A stretch of 64,000 bases of DNA from Albula goreensis (GCA_022829145.1 CM040758.1:13972628-14036627); one strand, 5' to 3'; positions 24,560-36,500 are shown, numbered from the stretch's first letter. The notes: generated by a model not told the origin, from the sequence alone. Made by a program: numbers and translations.

Positions 24560-25010
24560 GAGAGTGTCTGTGTTTCTGCATTAGAGATTTTTGCTTGCCA
24601 GCCTGTGTTATGTCAGACACCTGTTAACAAACCGTTAATACATTACAAATGACTAAGTTCCTGAAGTACTGAGTGTCCCTATATTTCTGCTTTAGAAATG
24701 TGAGTCTGGCAGTGTAATTACAGCACACATCTACGTTACCAAACTGATAGTAAACTGTAATTAAACTGTTGAAATCATTAAAGTCCCTCTGCATTAGAGC
24801 TCTGTGTCTCCCAGCCTGATTTACCTCTAATGCTCGTGTTACTAAACTGTTGAAAAAGTGAGAATTCCTCTTTTTCTGAATTAGACCTGCGTGTGCCGGC
24901 CCGACTTTCAGAAGATTCCTGTGATTCTTTGTTTTAGGAACAGTTCAGTAAAGGTTTAAATAAACAGCTGAAATAGCAGGAGTCCCTCTGTCAGTGTTTT
25001 AGAACCCTGT
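24560..25010. repeat. Decayed tandem array, about 110-bp units
   Basis: Five diverged copies of a block like GAGTCCCTCTGTTTCTGCAT followed by TAGA begin near 24560, 24671, 24781, 24859 and 24978. Later copies are preceded by TAAACTGTTGAAA (24764 and 24843) or TAAACAGCTGAAA (24961). Spacings are about 111, 110, 78 and 119 bp. The copies differ too much for a recent expansion. Confidence 0.55.
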
Positions 25011-27526
25011 CTGCCACTCTCATTTAGGACAGTCTGTGGTAGTAAAGTGGCTTTGTCTGTATGCTGTGACTCTGGTACTCATCACAAGCAGACCATGTTG
25101 TTCTCTGTATTCACCCCATCCCCCTGGGAACCAGACAGGTCCTTGCCAAGTTAGGGACAAATGCCATTTAAATTGCTCATAAGTAGCTGTGAATGGGCCA
25201 CCATGGGTTGGGGCTGTGATGGTTTTTTAGGGGTATATCCTTTCAGATGGGACGCAATTTCAAGACTAATGGGTAACAATAATGTTTATCGCTTAATGGT
25301 GACAAACACATTTTGTGTGACAGAAAACATTAACCTCAAGGCTTCGAGGAGAAAACAACAACAGGGAAGCCGATCAGAATTTTGATTTTGGCATAAACTG
25401 GAATTAATTGCTTCTTTTTCTTACATAAATAAACAGATACAACCTGTGTTTTATCATGGTACAAATTGATTATTGACAAATATAAGCAGAGGAACCAAAA
25501 ACCTGTATGTTTTGGTGCAAAAGTTTGTATCACATCGTGCAGCAAACACACTGAATATTTTTATGGCAAAAGCTCTGATCCTCAGTTCAGTGTGACAATA
25601 ACAGAGTGCTAACAATATAAACCAACAGCATGGAGCTGAGGGCAGTATCTAGGCAACCAGACAATTCATTTTGTGTACATGCATGACTTTGCCTGAGCAC
25701 TATTTTCTATCTTTCTTCATCTATCTATTTATATATGTCTGTTTTTGTATTTTTAGAAATCGGGGTTACAGGATAGAACCTTTGAGCTCTAATGTCTTGT
25801 TATGGAGAGGGACTTGTGAGGGATGGCAAGGCAATGAAGAAAATCTAAGCACCAAGTTTTCAAACACAAAACAAACTCAGCAATCATAATTAAGACCTTC
25901 AAATGTAGGAGCACTTTGTTGCCGAAAATGTAAGCAGACTGTTCCAAAAGGTTCGTCCTATTAGACTAAAAGCTTTTTTTGTGCATCCTTGGGGCTTTAA
26001 ACCGAACATTTTCTAAGATATTCAGATATTCTAAGAGATAAGAACTATCATGCTCAATTACCAGCACCTTTTAGCAAGTGGGGGCGTTCACATAGAGGCA
26101 GTCGAAAAAAGCAGTTGGACGTCAGTGCAGTTCAGTTTTTTGAAGCCTGGAAGGTTTTCCGTTGTACTTTACGCATGGTTGGCTTCTAAAAAACCTAACC
26201 CCGGAATATGAAAAAAAATCGTAATGTTATAAACCAGCGTTAGACCTGGTCCTGGAGAGCCAGAGTGCACAACTCTTGCTGACAGTTTGAGCATATATAA
26301 AGTGCATGAGCCTAAGTGTTAGTAAAAACTGTAGTATATAGACCAACAGTCATCTACATTCATGTAGTATGTTAACAAATGAGATAATGGTGTTTAGGTT
26401 TTGAATTGAGCTAGAATGTGATTGTAATATAAAAGCACATATTATGATTATTATTATTTGTCTGGAACATTGCATCTGGAATATTGTGTCTGCACCTGAG
26501 TGGGTGGGTGTGATGTAAGGACTGAGCCACCATGTATCTATAGTAAGTAAGTGTAGATATCCAGTGGTCAGCCCCTGCTCTGCGGTGTCCCAGCTCAATC
26601 ATTGGATGAGACTCCTTTCCAAGGACGTTCTTAGCCCTTAGCCCAGCCTCCTCTGTCCCAGAATCCCCCAGTGTTCTTGTCAGGCACACTGCCAGTCAGT
26701 GGTTTCTGCGTCTGATGAAGCTCTCTACAGGCTGTGGGGTAGGGTTGGGGTTTCATGAAGTGGGGTTTTGGAGGTGTAGGGGCAACTGCATCTTGCTGCC
26801 TGCTCCTGTGAGGTTGAGAAGCAGAGCGACAGGGGGGCGGGATTGACCCCTGACCCCATCCCCTTGAAACGTGAAGATTAATCATCCTGTTAATTGCACT
26901 TCACAGCTTTAAACAAATTCATACACAAATTTAATGATATAATATTATATGTCAGTTAAAATAAAGGTTATCTTGGCTTTCATCACAGTCTTCAAAGAGT
27001 GCTTCCACCCACTCCAAAGGGCCATGTTGAGAATAGAAGGCGTGAGGGGTAATTAGAAGACTGCTTTGAGAATATTAATGTCCTCAGCATAACAACTTCA
27101 ATGGCAAATCATTTCGTTATGAGCTACATCCGCAAGGAAAATTAGTCTGACAACACTTTGGTATGAACACTCTCTTGCTTTCGTCTAAGAGGAGCACTTG
27201 CCCCTCTTTTTTCCTTTCCCATCAATATTTAATTTTTTGCGGGAGATTGTCATTATTTGTAGAGCGGCAGCCTAGGGCACACGCATGAGGCTTGGGAAAG
27301 CAGAGTCTTGTTTGCTGAGAAGTGCCGGCGGACATGTCAGAGTAGTGTCTCTGTGAGATAGGACCTTGTGTGGGGGAGGTGGGGGACAGACGCCTTCATA
27401 ATTGTTCATCAACAGGCAAGGTCTAATGGCCTTGTGGCTCTCATTTTTGCTTCTGCTCAAGTTCAACCCAAGTAACATGAACCACCACTGTTTGTGTACG
27501 AGGGAGTGCAAGTGTATGTGTGTGTA
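25011..27526 (+). other. ctnna2 intron, no gene seen
   Basis: AT-rich intron. CCTGGTCCTGGAGAGCCAGA at about 26247 resembles a short motif dispersed in fish genomes. It is too short to assign to a family. A GC-richer patch at 26640-26870 has no recognisable protein. Confidence 0.5.

Positions 27527-27596
<70 letters not shown>
27527..27596. repeat. (TG)n microsatellite
   Basis: An almost uninterrupted TG run of about 34 copies. Confidence 0.95.
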
Positions 27597-27598
<2 letters not shown>

Positions 27599-27754
27599 TT
27601 CTCTGTTAAGGAGAGGCTAAATTTAGCTGCCTGTGTGTACCAATTTGGCATGCATAATCTATGCCTCCTTTCACTTTGTTGTGCTAATTACAGAAGAGGA
27701 GTAAGAAGGGCCTGTTCAGAGGCATCGAGAACTCAGGTTCATCTCCTTATTAGT

Positions 27755-27905
27755 TAATGAGTGAATGACTTACTAGGTGGTTTAATGACTAAATGAATGA
27801 GTGAGTAACTGTACAAATGAATTACTGGCTGAATGAGTGACCTATTGACAGTGATTAAGTGAATGACTGGCTGAGTGAATGATTGTGTGTGTGTGTGTGT
27901 GTGCG

Positions 27906-27950
<45 letters not shown>

Positions 27951-28198
27951 CTAAGGCCGTGAATGGAAAGAAAGTGATTGGCTGACTGAATGCGTGTGAA
28001 ACTGAGAACAAAAATTATTGGTTGCCTCGGTGAGTATGTAACTGAGGAGGTGAGGTATTGGCTGGCTACGTGAATGAGTTTATAACTGAGGCAGTGAGTG
28101 ATTGGTTGGCTTAGTTAGTGAGCGTGTAACAGAGGAAGCCAGTGAATGGTTGCCTGAGTGAATGAGTGAGTGAGCTTGAAACAGGAAGTGAGAGACTG
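27755..28198. repeat. Degenerate minisatellite of GAGTGA/GAATGA words
   Basis: Imperfect units of about 40-50 bp are built from GAGTGAATGA, GTAACTGAGG and GTGATTGGCTGGC words. A compound TG tract at 27884-27947 interrupts them. The best-ordered copies are at about 27950-28160. One further unit, GTAACTGAGGAAGTGAGTGA, lies at 28393-28412 beyond an inserted repeat. Confidence 0.75.
27884..27947. repeat. (TG)n microsatellite inside the minisatellite
   Basis: TG run with two GC interruptions (GTGCGTGTGTGCGTG). Confidence 0.93.
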
Positions 28199-28218
28199 TC
28201 CTTTAGCCAAACCAATAT

Positions 28219-28372
28219 ATCTCACAGTACTCCACAGAGCCCCCATCATGGGCCACCAATAATGCAGTATCACTGTGTAGATGCAAAAATTTGTTTGAGA
28301 TGGCTGTTGTCCTGAAACATTTTCTTCTTTTGTAAGCAAATTAGCCTGGATGGCACTTCAGTATCTGCCCAT
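28219..28372 (+). repeat. Dispersed repeat, copy 1 (interrupts the minisatellite)
   Basis: This shares, in the same order, the words GGCCACCA, GATGCAAAA, TGAGAT, TCCTGAAAC, TGTAAGCAAA, GCC-GGAT and ACTTCAG with 29381-29545. Minisatellite units lie on both sides, which suggests insertion into the array. The family is not known to me. Confidence 0.6.
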
Positions 28373-28412
28373 AGTCCCTTCCTGTGAGTAAGTAGGTAAC
28401 TGAGGAAGTGAG

Positions 28413-29221
28413 TGACACTTCCAGAGCTGATAAGTCATACAAATGATGTTAATTGTTATCTTATCATCATTACAACAGTAATACTGCTGATCCATGACAT
28501 ATTGATGAAAACCGTATTTATATTAAATTATTGCACTTGCAATTATATTATTATAGTGATTATGTTATCAAAGCCTTACTAATTCAGTCAAGTAATAGGC
28601 ACATTACCAGGATCAAGTTGTGACCTGTCAAATGTGCAAATTTATCAGTCACTTTGAGTATTTTCAAGCAATAATTTGCCATTATCGCCTCCATATTGCT
28701 TGTCACGGAATAAGGACATTTTGTGACCGTTAGCTCATCACTCAAAATCCACACCCACACCCACCCCCACCCCACCCCCATCTACTCTTGTCAGCGTCTC
28801 TTCTGCGCATATATGACATGCTTTTATATCCATATCATTACCGTCTTTTATTGAGTAATGTCCAAGATTATTCCAGTTCTGCTGTTTTTACACTTAAAGG
28901 CACTTAGTAGATGCGGCAGGTTTTCCAGGAAATTACCTCTTCCTATCTTCAATGTTTGCTTCCATCCAGAAAACACAACTTTTTACTTTAATGACTTACT
29001 TTAATGTTCTCTTCCTTTGCCCTTTTACTAACTTACAATTTTCCTGCTCTCTCAACGGTCATCTGATCATGATCCAGATTGTGTCCTGAGAGTGAAATGG
29101 AAGAACGCTGTATTAGTGTGCTGTCTTAAGTTGAGCTGGGTGTATGGGTGTATGAGTTTGCATGCGTGTGAGCAGGTCATAAAATAAAAATGAGTACATG
29201 TTGTTTCCTTTTGTCCTACAG
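28413..29221 (+). other. ctnna2 intron leading to the 81-nt exon
   Basis: AT-rich intron with a short (CACCC)n tract at 28748-28780. It ends in a pyrimidine-rich tract and the CAG acceptor at 29219-29221. Confidence 0.6.
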
Positions 29222-29302
29222 ACGGGGAGAAAAGAGAAAGGAGATCCGCTAAACACTGCTATCGACAAGATGACCAAGAAGACCAGGGACCTCCGCAGAC
29301 AG
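29222..29302 (+). CDS. ctnna2: Internal exon of alpha-N-catenin (ctnna2), 81 nt
   Basis: This internal exon encodes 27 residues, starting TGRKEKGDPLN and ending KKTRDLRRQ. It is preceded by a pyrimidine-rich tract and CAG acceptor (29219-29221) and followed by a GTACTG donor (29303). Both ends are phase 0. Alpha-catenins link cadherin-bound beta-catenin to actin at adherens junctions; the alpha-N form acts in neurons (family knowledge). The GRKEKGDPLN wording matches alpha-N-catenin rather than alpha-E-catenin, which has GRKERSDALN. The segment leads from the N-terminal dimerisation/beta-catenin region into the M1 vinculin-binding region. By analogy with mammals, where LRRTM1 sits in CTNNA2 intron 7, this should be about exon 8. 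Upstream exons are outside the window. Confidence 0.96.
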
Positions 29303-29380
29303 GTACTGTGCTGTGGGTCTCTGAAATGATCTCACCACTGAGAAAAAAAATGCAGACAGAAATGTCCTTTATCCGAAGTG

Positions 29381-29545
29381 ATGCATCACACAGCACTAAG
29401 GCTAACTCGTCAGCCCCTCCTGCCATAGGCCACCACCCACATTTCCACAGCCACGCTGTGTTTGATGCAAAATGTTTTTGAGATTTGTCATCCTGAAACT
29501 CTCTCTGTCCTGTAAGCAAACTTGGCCGGATAATACTTCAGCCAT
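29381..29545 (+). repeat. Dispersed repeat, copy 2 (80 nt after the exon)
   Basis: Diverged relative of 28219-28372, sharing seven words in the same order and spacing. It begins about 80 nt after the splice donor of the 81-nt ctnna2 exon. Confidence 0.6.
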
Positions 29546-29768
29546 CATAACCTTCTCATAGTACAATCTTGTGATTCTGTCTCAGAGAAACAGCAGCATC
29601 TTACTGATGTTTAGGGATTTACAAACTCTCAGCAGCAAGAGGTAGACACGTTCTATTTGAGGTAATGTGTATGCATTCAAATTCATCCAATGTCCAAATA
29701 TATAACTTGCAATCGAGGATGAGACATCAGATTCCGGCTATAGATACTGGTACAGTACACACCCAAAT

Positions 29769-29807
29769 ATTTGAAAGACAGCTTTAAAAGCTGTCTTCAG
29801 TCAAATA
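29769..29807. repeat. Short inverted repeat (hairpin)
   Basis: TATTTGA and AAGACAGCTTT on the left are mirrored by AAAGCTGTCTT and TCAAATA on the right. The loop is a single base, and one 3-base bulge (CAG) interrupts the right arm. Confidence 0.8.
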
Positions 29808-30227
29808 AAATTGACCTGTTTTACTGGAATCCCTAATGTCAACAAATACAAGTAAAACAAATGCAAAATAAAATTAATCATTGAATCAATCATTCGTCAA
29901 AAATGTATTACGCATACTACACTCACTGCAAGCCTTTTGATTATCCATATTTTCCAAAACTGAAACAAAGAACAAAGACATGCCTGTATACATTGGTAAA
30001 CCTTGTTCTCACACCACCCTGGATACTGCTACCACCCCCACCCCATCCCACCCCCCCGGCCTCAGTCAAAGACAGTATTTCATATTTAGGGCTGTTTAAT
30101 ATACATAAGGCAGGAAATGGGCCAACAAAGAAGGCAGAAACAGGAGACCAATTGGGGGGAATAAATCTGAAGGGGACATGTTATTACCAATTTAGAATAA
30201 TGAAAGTGGGGCGCTAACACAGATTGA

Positions 30228-30587
30228 TTCCCCAACGGTTCCACCGCGATATCCATCACCGAGCCGCCAAAGTCACTGCCGGGCTCCGGGTTCCTCTCAC
30301 CGGGGACACCCTTGGACCTGGTGCTGGTATCAAAGAAAGAGAGGCACCTGATCAGTGGAGAGGCGGTGAGGCAGTGGGTTCTGGGGGAGTGGCAGTGGGA
30401 AGTTACTATTGCTACCACGGGGCTAGCCCAACCCAGCCCAGCCTGGCCTGGTGGTTGCATACAGGGGAGTTTGGAAGCAGTGAGGAACAGGACAAAACAA
30501 CTGGGCTGTACTGCAGTGATTGTGTCAGTATGCGCCTCAAGATGGAAAGTCTCGGAAACTCAGACACCTTTGAGGATGGAGACATGA
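30228..30587. other. GC-rich open segment of unknown nature
   Basis: One + strand frame stays open for 120 codons and includes PLDLVLVSKKERHLISGEAV. The - strand is also open across much of it, including VPGERNPEPGSDFGGSVM. The stretch 30234-30310 is clearly richer in GC and CpG than its surroundings. No clear splice sites or ATG context define a gene, and I do not recognise either protein. It could be a processed-pseudogene or transposon fragment, or chance. Confidence 0.25.
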
Positions 30588-31529
30588 ACAGCTGTTAGCT
30601 TTTGCCTCTATCTATCTGCATTTTCCTCTCAGCATGAATCCTAAACGTAGTATAGGGACAACAGGGGGAATGTCTTGAAAGAAAGAGGTCGTTTCCCATA
30701 TAAGGAAATCCACTTAGGCCAGCAGCTGTCTATTTCTATAGCTCCCAAGTTTCTTTAAAATCCTTCCTTCAAGTCCTCAAAATTTGAAGGATATCATTGC
30801 CATTTTAATTTTTTATGTACAATGTACAACCCTCATGATATAATCTACAGTTTTCAGAGGTCTTCAGAATGATCTCTTGAAAGGGCTTGGAAAGTGATTG
30901 GATTGATGGTTAAGGCTTTGATACAGAAGGATAGGTTTTTCAAAGGGCTTGGAAGGCTTTCACTTGGTGGTAAAGAAGTGATTAAGAATGCTGTGGCACA
31001 ATTGTACGAGAATGTTCTTCATTATATGTGTGACCCTACGTTTGAAGTTTGATGAACTTGCCTTTGAACTGAAGGGAAAGTTTGATGACGGCATTGATTT
31101 AGTATCTGCAAAGTGATTGCATGGCTACCATGATAGAGAGCACAGATGTGTGTAGACCCAAATGCTCCCATTTCATTTGCATTCCATTCCTCCAATAGAA
31201 GAGATAAAAAAAATAATGCTAAAATATTAAACCAGAAGCTTTCCCCATTAGCGGTGATGCCTCCAGGTCAACCTGAAATGTGTATTGAGAGCAGTAAACT
31301 GGGATGAGTACTTGCACAGTATGTGCACACATATGTTGTGTGGTTAATGCTTGAATGCACTGATATGCAGGCACTTATACTTTCTTTCCATACATGTATA
31401 CAGGAGGCATGATTTGTCCGCAGAGAGGAGACCTACATTTGCATAATGTTAGAATAATAATTTTAAAAATGTATAGAAAAAGAAGATGCAGGCCAGAATG
31501 AAGATAAGATATTTGTTTTTGTCAGACAT

Positions 31530-31700
31530 CTGCCATTAATCGTATCGGGGAAGGTTTATCACGGACATAGATCAATCTGATCCTCTGACGTTAATTACTA
31601 AGTCTGCTGTTTACAAGGTGTGCGGAGCACCACCCAGCATGATGACGAATCTGCAGAATGCAATCTGATGATGCAGATCAATTACCATTTGAATAATACG
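31530..31700. promoter_or_regulatory. Candidate conserved non-coding element
   Basis: It contains CCATTAATCGTATCGG, GACGTTAATTACTAAG and GATGATGCAGATCAATTACC, with no simple repeats or mobile-element hallmarks. The mix of homeobox-like cores and retained CpGs suggests an enhancer. This is inference only. Confidence 0.28.
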
Positions 31701-32300
31701 AAAATAAATAAATGAATAAATACATGCTACATTTTCCTTCTCTATATTCTTATTTCCAAATCCCTGCCCCTCTGCCCGTGTCCTTGGATCCTTTGTGGAC
31801 CTGTTACTGGCCCAATGTTTGGAAAGCAGTAAACTTTCTTGACATGTGTAGTATAATTAGACATTAAAAAACCTGTTTACAGATTCGCAAGGCCAGGCAT
31901 TTTTAATCCTCTTAAGACATTTATTTCATTATCTATCTCAGTATTAAATTCTGCAAGAAGTTTATTGCGCGGCTCCTCTAGTTTTATGGAACAGTAAAGT
32001 GGTTTAAAGGAAATGAAAAGTGTTTAATAGTCCTGATTTACTCGTGTGAGTCTGCTGCATTTTCATTTCCCTGGTCATTTTAGCCATCACTTTTAATTTA
32101 TTCAGGATAGTCTGTTTGCAGGCACACATATGGTGTCATGGTAAAAACCAGACCATAACTGCTACCATGAAAGAACTGCCTGAACATGCTGTTTGTTAAA
32201 ACAGAACATTGTCTCCATCATCCTTTTTTCTTTTAAATGGTGCCTGTCTTTCCTTCCCAAATGCCCATCCAATGACAACAGACAGAGCCCCCAATCATTT

Positions 32301-32362
32301 TGGGAGGGTGAAGACGAACACATGAGATATATATATCTCATGTGTTGGTCTTCACCCTCCCA
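32301..32362. repeat. 62-bp near-perfect palindrome
   Basis: The two 31-nt arms match at every position except one (G32316 opposite G32347), with no loop. The centre is an alternating AT run. Arms read TGGGAGGGTGAAGAC inward. There is no obvious target duplication at the ends. Confidence 0.95.
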
Positions 32363-33469
32363 TATAAAATATATATAAAATATGAAGTCAGCTAGCTGAT
32401 ATTCCCTGGCATTCCCTGATAAACAAGTCAGACACACAAAAATACCATTTAGATAAAAGGGCTATAAGCCCAGATCCATGCTCAGATGCACAAATGTAAA
32501 AATAAACTGAAATGGTGCCACACATTTTATTGATTAAATAAATGCTAAATTAGCCAAAGCAGAATGTCTTAATACTACTCCTAAAGAAATTCAGGAAAAT
32601 GAACAAGACAGCAATCAAAGTAACACTAAAGGTCAGGTAAGCAATTGGCTAACAAGCTAGATGGTAACATGTCTTATCACTTGTCACAATTAAAAATAAA
32701 AGGAATTGAATCTAGCTAGCTGTAAGAACACACTTTGGATATCTAGCTCCTTATCATTTTTGTCACTGGTGCGAAATATGAGCATTAAACCAAAACTAAT
32801 CGTCATGTTCTTGATAATACTTCAAAATAAAGCTTTCATATGAGCAGCATTGAGAAATGAAAATACTGAAAGGTTACTTGTGTGCAGTAAACATATTTTT
32901 AGCACTTATCCTGACATATTAGCTAGCGCTTATCCTGAAAGATACATTCTTAAAATACTGAAGCACTGCTGTTCAATAAATTCCCTCTGTATAGTTAAAA
33001 GGGAATATTTAGAATGTGGTTGATGGTTGTCTTTTTCTGGTGTAAGTTTGGCCAACATTCTTTTCCACCTGTCATATGGAAAATATGTATTTATGTGTAA
33101 TTCCTAAGGCTTCAGCGGCACTGCTGTGAAAATAATAAAATGAAATCAGTAAAAAAGGGTAGGGTTATTGCACTACAGCGATATTGATGGAGACAGTCTC
33201 CATCCCAGCAAACAAAATAAAAAGAGGGGCGGGATCATCTCAGCAGCAGCAGCAGTTTGCACAGACGTTCCGCCCCCCACATAGACACAAATATGCATGC
33301 TCCATCTGTGAATTGAGAGTGAGGCACTTTAGATCCATTGCGCAGCCCAGATTCGAGGATTCTCAGAGGAAACAGATACACCTGTGGCATCTGACGTCTG
33401 ACAATATGACGAATGCAAAAAAAAAAAAACCTTCAGGCTGTTTTTATATCGTGTTTGCTCATACACTGA
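32363..33469 (+). other. ctnna2 intron, no gene seen
   Basis: AT-rich intron. A 19-bp palindrome, GATGGAGACAGTCTCCATC, lies at 33187-33205, close to a (CAG)n-like run at 33240-33254. No exon was recognised. Confidence 0.5.
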
Positions 33470-33570
33470 AGTAATGTAAATGAAGTTCCTTGCTCAAAGG
33501 TACAGTGGTTCTAACCTGCCCTAGGAATCAACTCTGTAACCTTTTGGTTATAAGCCCAACTCCGTGTTTC
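33470..33570 (-). mobile_element. tRNA-derived SINE fragment
   Basis: Read on the - strand, it gives TAACCAAAAGGTTACAGAGT, then GATTCC, GGGCAGG, and CACTGTACCTTTGAGCAAGG. These follow the order of fish SINEs (AACCGAAAGGTTGCTGGTTC, then CTGTACCCTTGAGCAAGG). The B box is degenerate and the 5' tRNA part was not clearly seen. Confidence 0.6.
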
Positions 33571-36500
33571 TTAGATCCATAGTGCTGTCAAATTTTCTTC
33601 AGAAAAGCATACTTTGACCCAACAATCAGAAAAAAAATGTATACGAATTTTGAATGAAATTCGTTAGTTCGTTAAAATGTTTTTTGGTCTTTTTTGGATA
33701 AACTCCAATATGAGTTTGACAGGAGAATAGACCAATAAAGTGTTTCAGCAACATATTTGACTCCAGACTGGTCTCAGTAATGCAGTGGTGATGAGTGACA
33801 TTTCTCTTTTGCAGCAGTAAGTATGAAAGAATGCCACATAATAAAATTTCAAACCTATGTTTCCCCATGTTATGTTTCTATAGATGTATCAGTAAATAAT
33901 ATAAAAACAGTGGTATATCTGATGCATCTCCACGGTTGTATTTGCTTTTGAAGGTTGGCTTGAATCCAAAGTCCACTCTGTATACTTCTTTACATACAAA
34001 CATTACTGAGTTTAAATTGTGTTCATTCATATACTAGTACATTCTTTACTATTTGAATGGATGACCAGCATTAATATTGATGAATTTTCCTGATTTTCCA
34101 AAGTTGAAAGTTGTGGTGAATATCAAGTACTGTATCAAGTGAAACAATCACAGAGGTTTAACTCGCCAATGAACTTCAAATCCATTGCTATAGGGAAACA
34201 CACCTTCTTCATTTTTCATTCTGTATTTTCTTCCTCCACAAAGTGAATGGAGCAATATAGATACAATTTTAAAATGAACAATAGGTTCCTCCGAAGAGGG
34301 TTATTTATTAATGCTGTTAATGGAGGCAGCTGTGGAACTAAAATGCAAAGAATGCATTAGCACTCGATGTATTACAAGAGTTGTTGTCCTCGGTGTTCAA
34401 GAAATCGTTTTATTTTAGTTATTATCTGTCATAAGCACTACATAGTCCTAAAATAAGCATTTCTTATGTATTCCCCTGTTTGAGATCAGCCCCTCTGAAA
34501 GGGTTGAGGAATGTGCAGGCTGCATGGCTCACTGCAGTGCTTTGAGTGGATGCATTAATTAGGCTGTGTGGCACATCGTCTCCCAATGAACGACCACCAG
34601 CCCAGCCCTGGTTTCTTCAGGCTGCGCTTTATTGAAGGCCGGAGCTTTTGAACCACTGTCAGATTGAGCCTGGGAGCTGGGGAATAGAGGAGCAGTCACG
34701 GGAATGAGGGAGGATAAATACCTTGTCTCTTTTCTCAAATTATGCTGCCACGGTTTTGGCCTTCGATGCCAGGTTAACCTGCCTATTTGTTCATTTATTT
34801 TAATTTTGCATATTATTGATTATAGAGATGTGTTAGGAGACACAGCCACATTTTCTCTTGATGATACTATGCTGTCTTTTTCTTGTCAGTTTCACAGTTT
34901 TATAAAAAATATATGTATTACTTTTCTTTGGCATAATAATATACATAAAAACACAATGGTATGTATCAGTACAAAGGGACCCAGGTAAATTATATTTCCT
35001 TTAATGCTGGTGCACTTTGTGTATACAAAGAAGATAAAATATGTTATTTCATGACTTCATCAAAGTTTTCACTTTTTAATAACCTATTAAGGAACCCCAA
35101 ATCTTCTTGAAAACAAATTTGAGTTCTTCAACAGCCACAGATTGCAACAATTGTCATATTTCATGTTTGGTTTGATATAATGCTTAGGCACAGACAGCTC
35201 TGCCAGGAGATGTGGGGCATGTCCACATAGGTGCCAGTAGTTTTAGAGCTGATGTGTTTTAACAGGAAGTGACCTGGTCCTTTAGGCACATGCGTTCAGA
35301 CCATTCTCATCTGAGGGCCTTTGAGCCTTCAGCAGCCATGAAAGTGCCCTTAAGGACACAGGGATAAAAGGAGATATATAAAAATAGCCTTCCAGCTGTT
35401 ATTAAGGTTGATGAATAGTTGTAATTGGGGAGAAGAGGCTGACGGCGCTGAGCTGAGCTAATATCCTTAAATGTCTTGCCTTGTGCAATTAGTATTCCCC
35501 TGATACACATCATTTAGGCTATTGGAATATTGCCATGTGTCACACCACCCCTCCTATATCACCCCCATTGTCATCCAATTTAATATATGGATCTGTCATG
35601 TTGTCTCCTTAGGTTTTTCCTGACTGATAGTAGCTGAAGCTGTGGTCTCATCCCCTCTGATGATAATCTGTGAAGGATAGCCCCATTATATAAGGAGAAC
35701 ATTTGGGTAAACATGAGAGGGTGCAGCATACATTCTGTGTAATAGATAGACAAAAAATGAAATAAATAAATAAATGAAACCATCATGCACTGAAAACCCA
35801 TTCCTAGGTGAGTGGGCGTGCAGGAGAGGAACTTTAATCAGTACATATGCCAAAGCAAAAAGTCCATTCCACAGCAGATTTTTTTCTTTTCTTTTTAGGC
35901 TAATGTGTTACATATGTGCATGAAATGAAATGGAAACATCCGTGTTTGGCACAAAGATAGGTGTCGTGAGACGCAGCATTTTTTAGAGGTGACCTTTAGA
36001 CATATGGTGATTGCCAGAGAAACTGTAAGAATACCAATGAAAAGTGGTTCAAAACCTCCAATTAATAAGCATGTAGCCTGTACTGTCATATAGGCCAAAC
36101 CATGTAAGATGAGCTTCAGCAGAGTAAACAGCAGCAGGTCAGGCAGCTTGCCGGAATGCATCTTTACACTCACACAGCACACTGCTGGTTATTATGAGCC
36201 ATAAACGTCCGTTTGAGTGTATCACTGCCCATAGTGCTCAGGCCGTCGAATGCTTTTCACATGTTTTATTTGCTTACTCATTTAAAGCTTATTGATGGAT
36301 GTTAGCAAACTTTACTAAATGTCTTCACTTCATCACCAGGTTTTTTTTACTTTATTTCCCAAAGTGAAGGTTATTTTTATTCTTTAATTAATATCCTATT
36401 TTTGTATTTGAAACTTTGAAAATGGAATATATTTTTTCTAGTTTTTAGTGGGTGTAAAATCACAAATATCTTGCAGTGCTCTCTTCTTAAATTCTCCTTG

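Larger units (their letters stand above)
29546..32300 (+). other. ctnna2 intron, no confirmed gene
   Basis: Apart from the hairpin at 29769-29807, this intron holds a coding-like, GC-rich patch at 30228-30587 and a possible conserved element at 31530-31700, described separately. The remainder is AT-rich with nothing recognised. Confidence 0.5.

Noticed and set aside
26247-26266. CCTGGTCCTGGAGAGCCAGA as a named fish repeat
   Set aside because: The motif is familiar from dispersed fish repeats, but 20 bases without further matching flanks is not enough to call an element.
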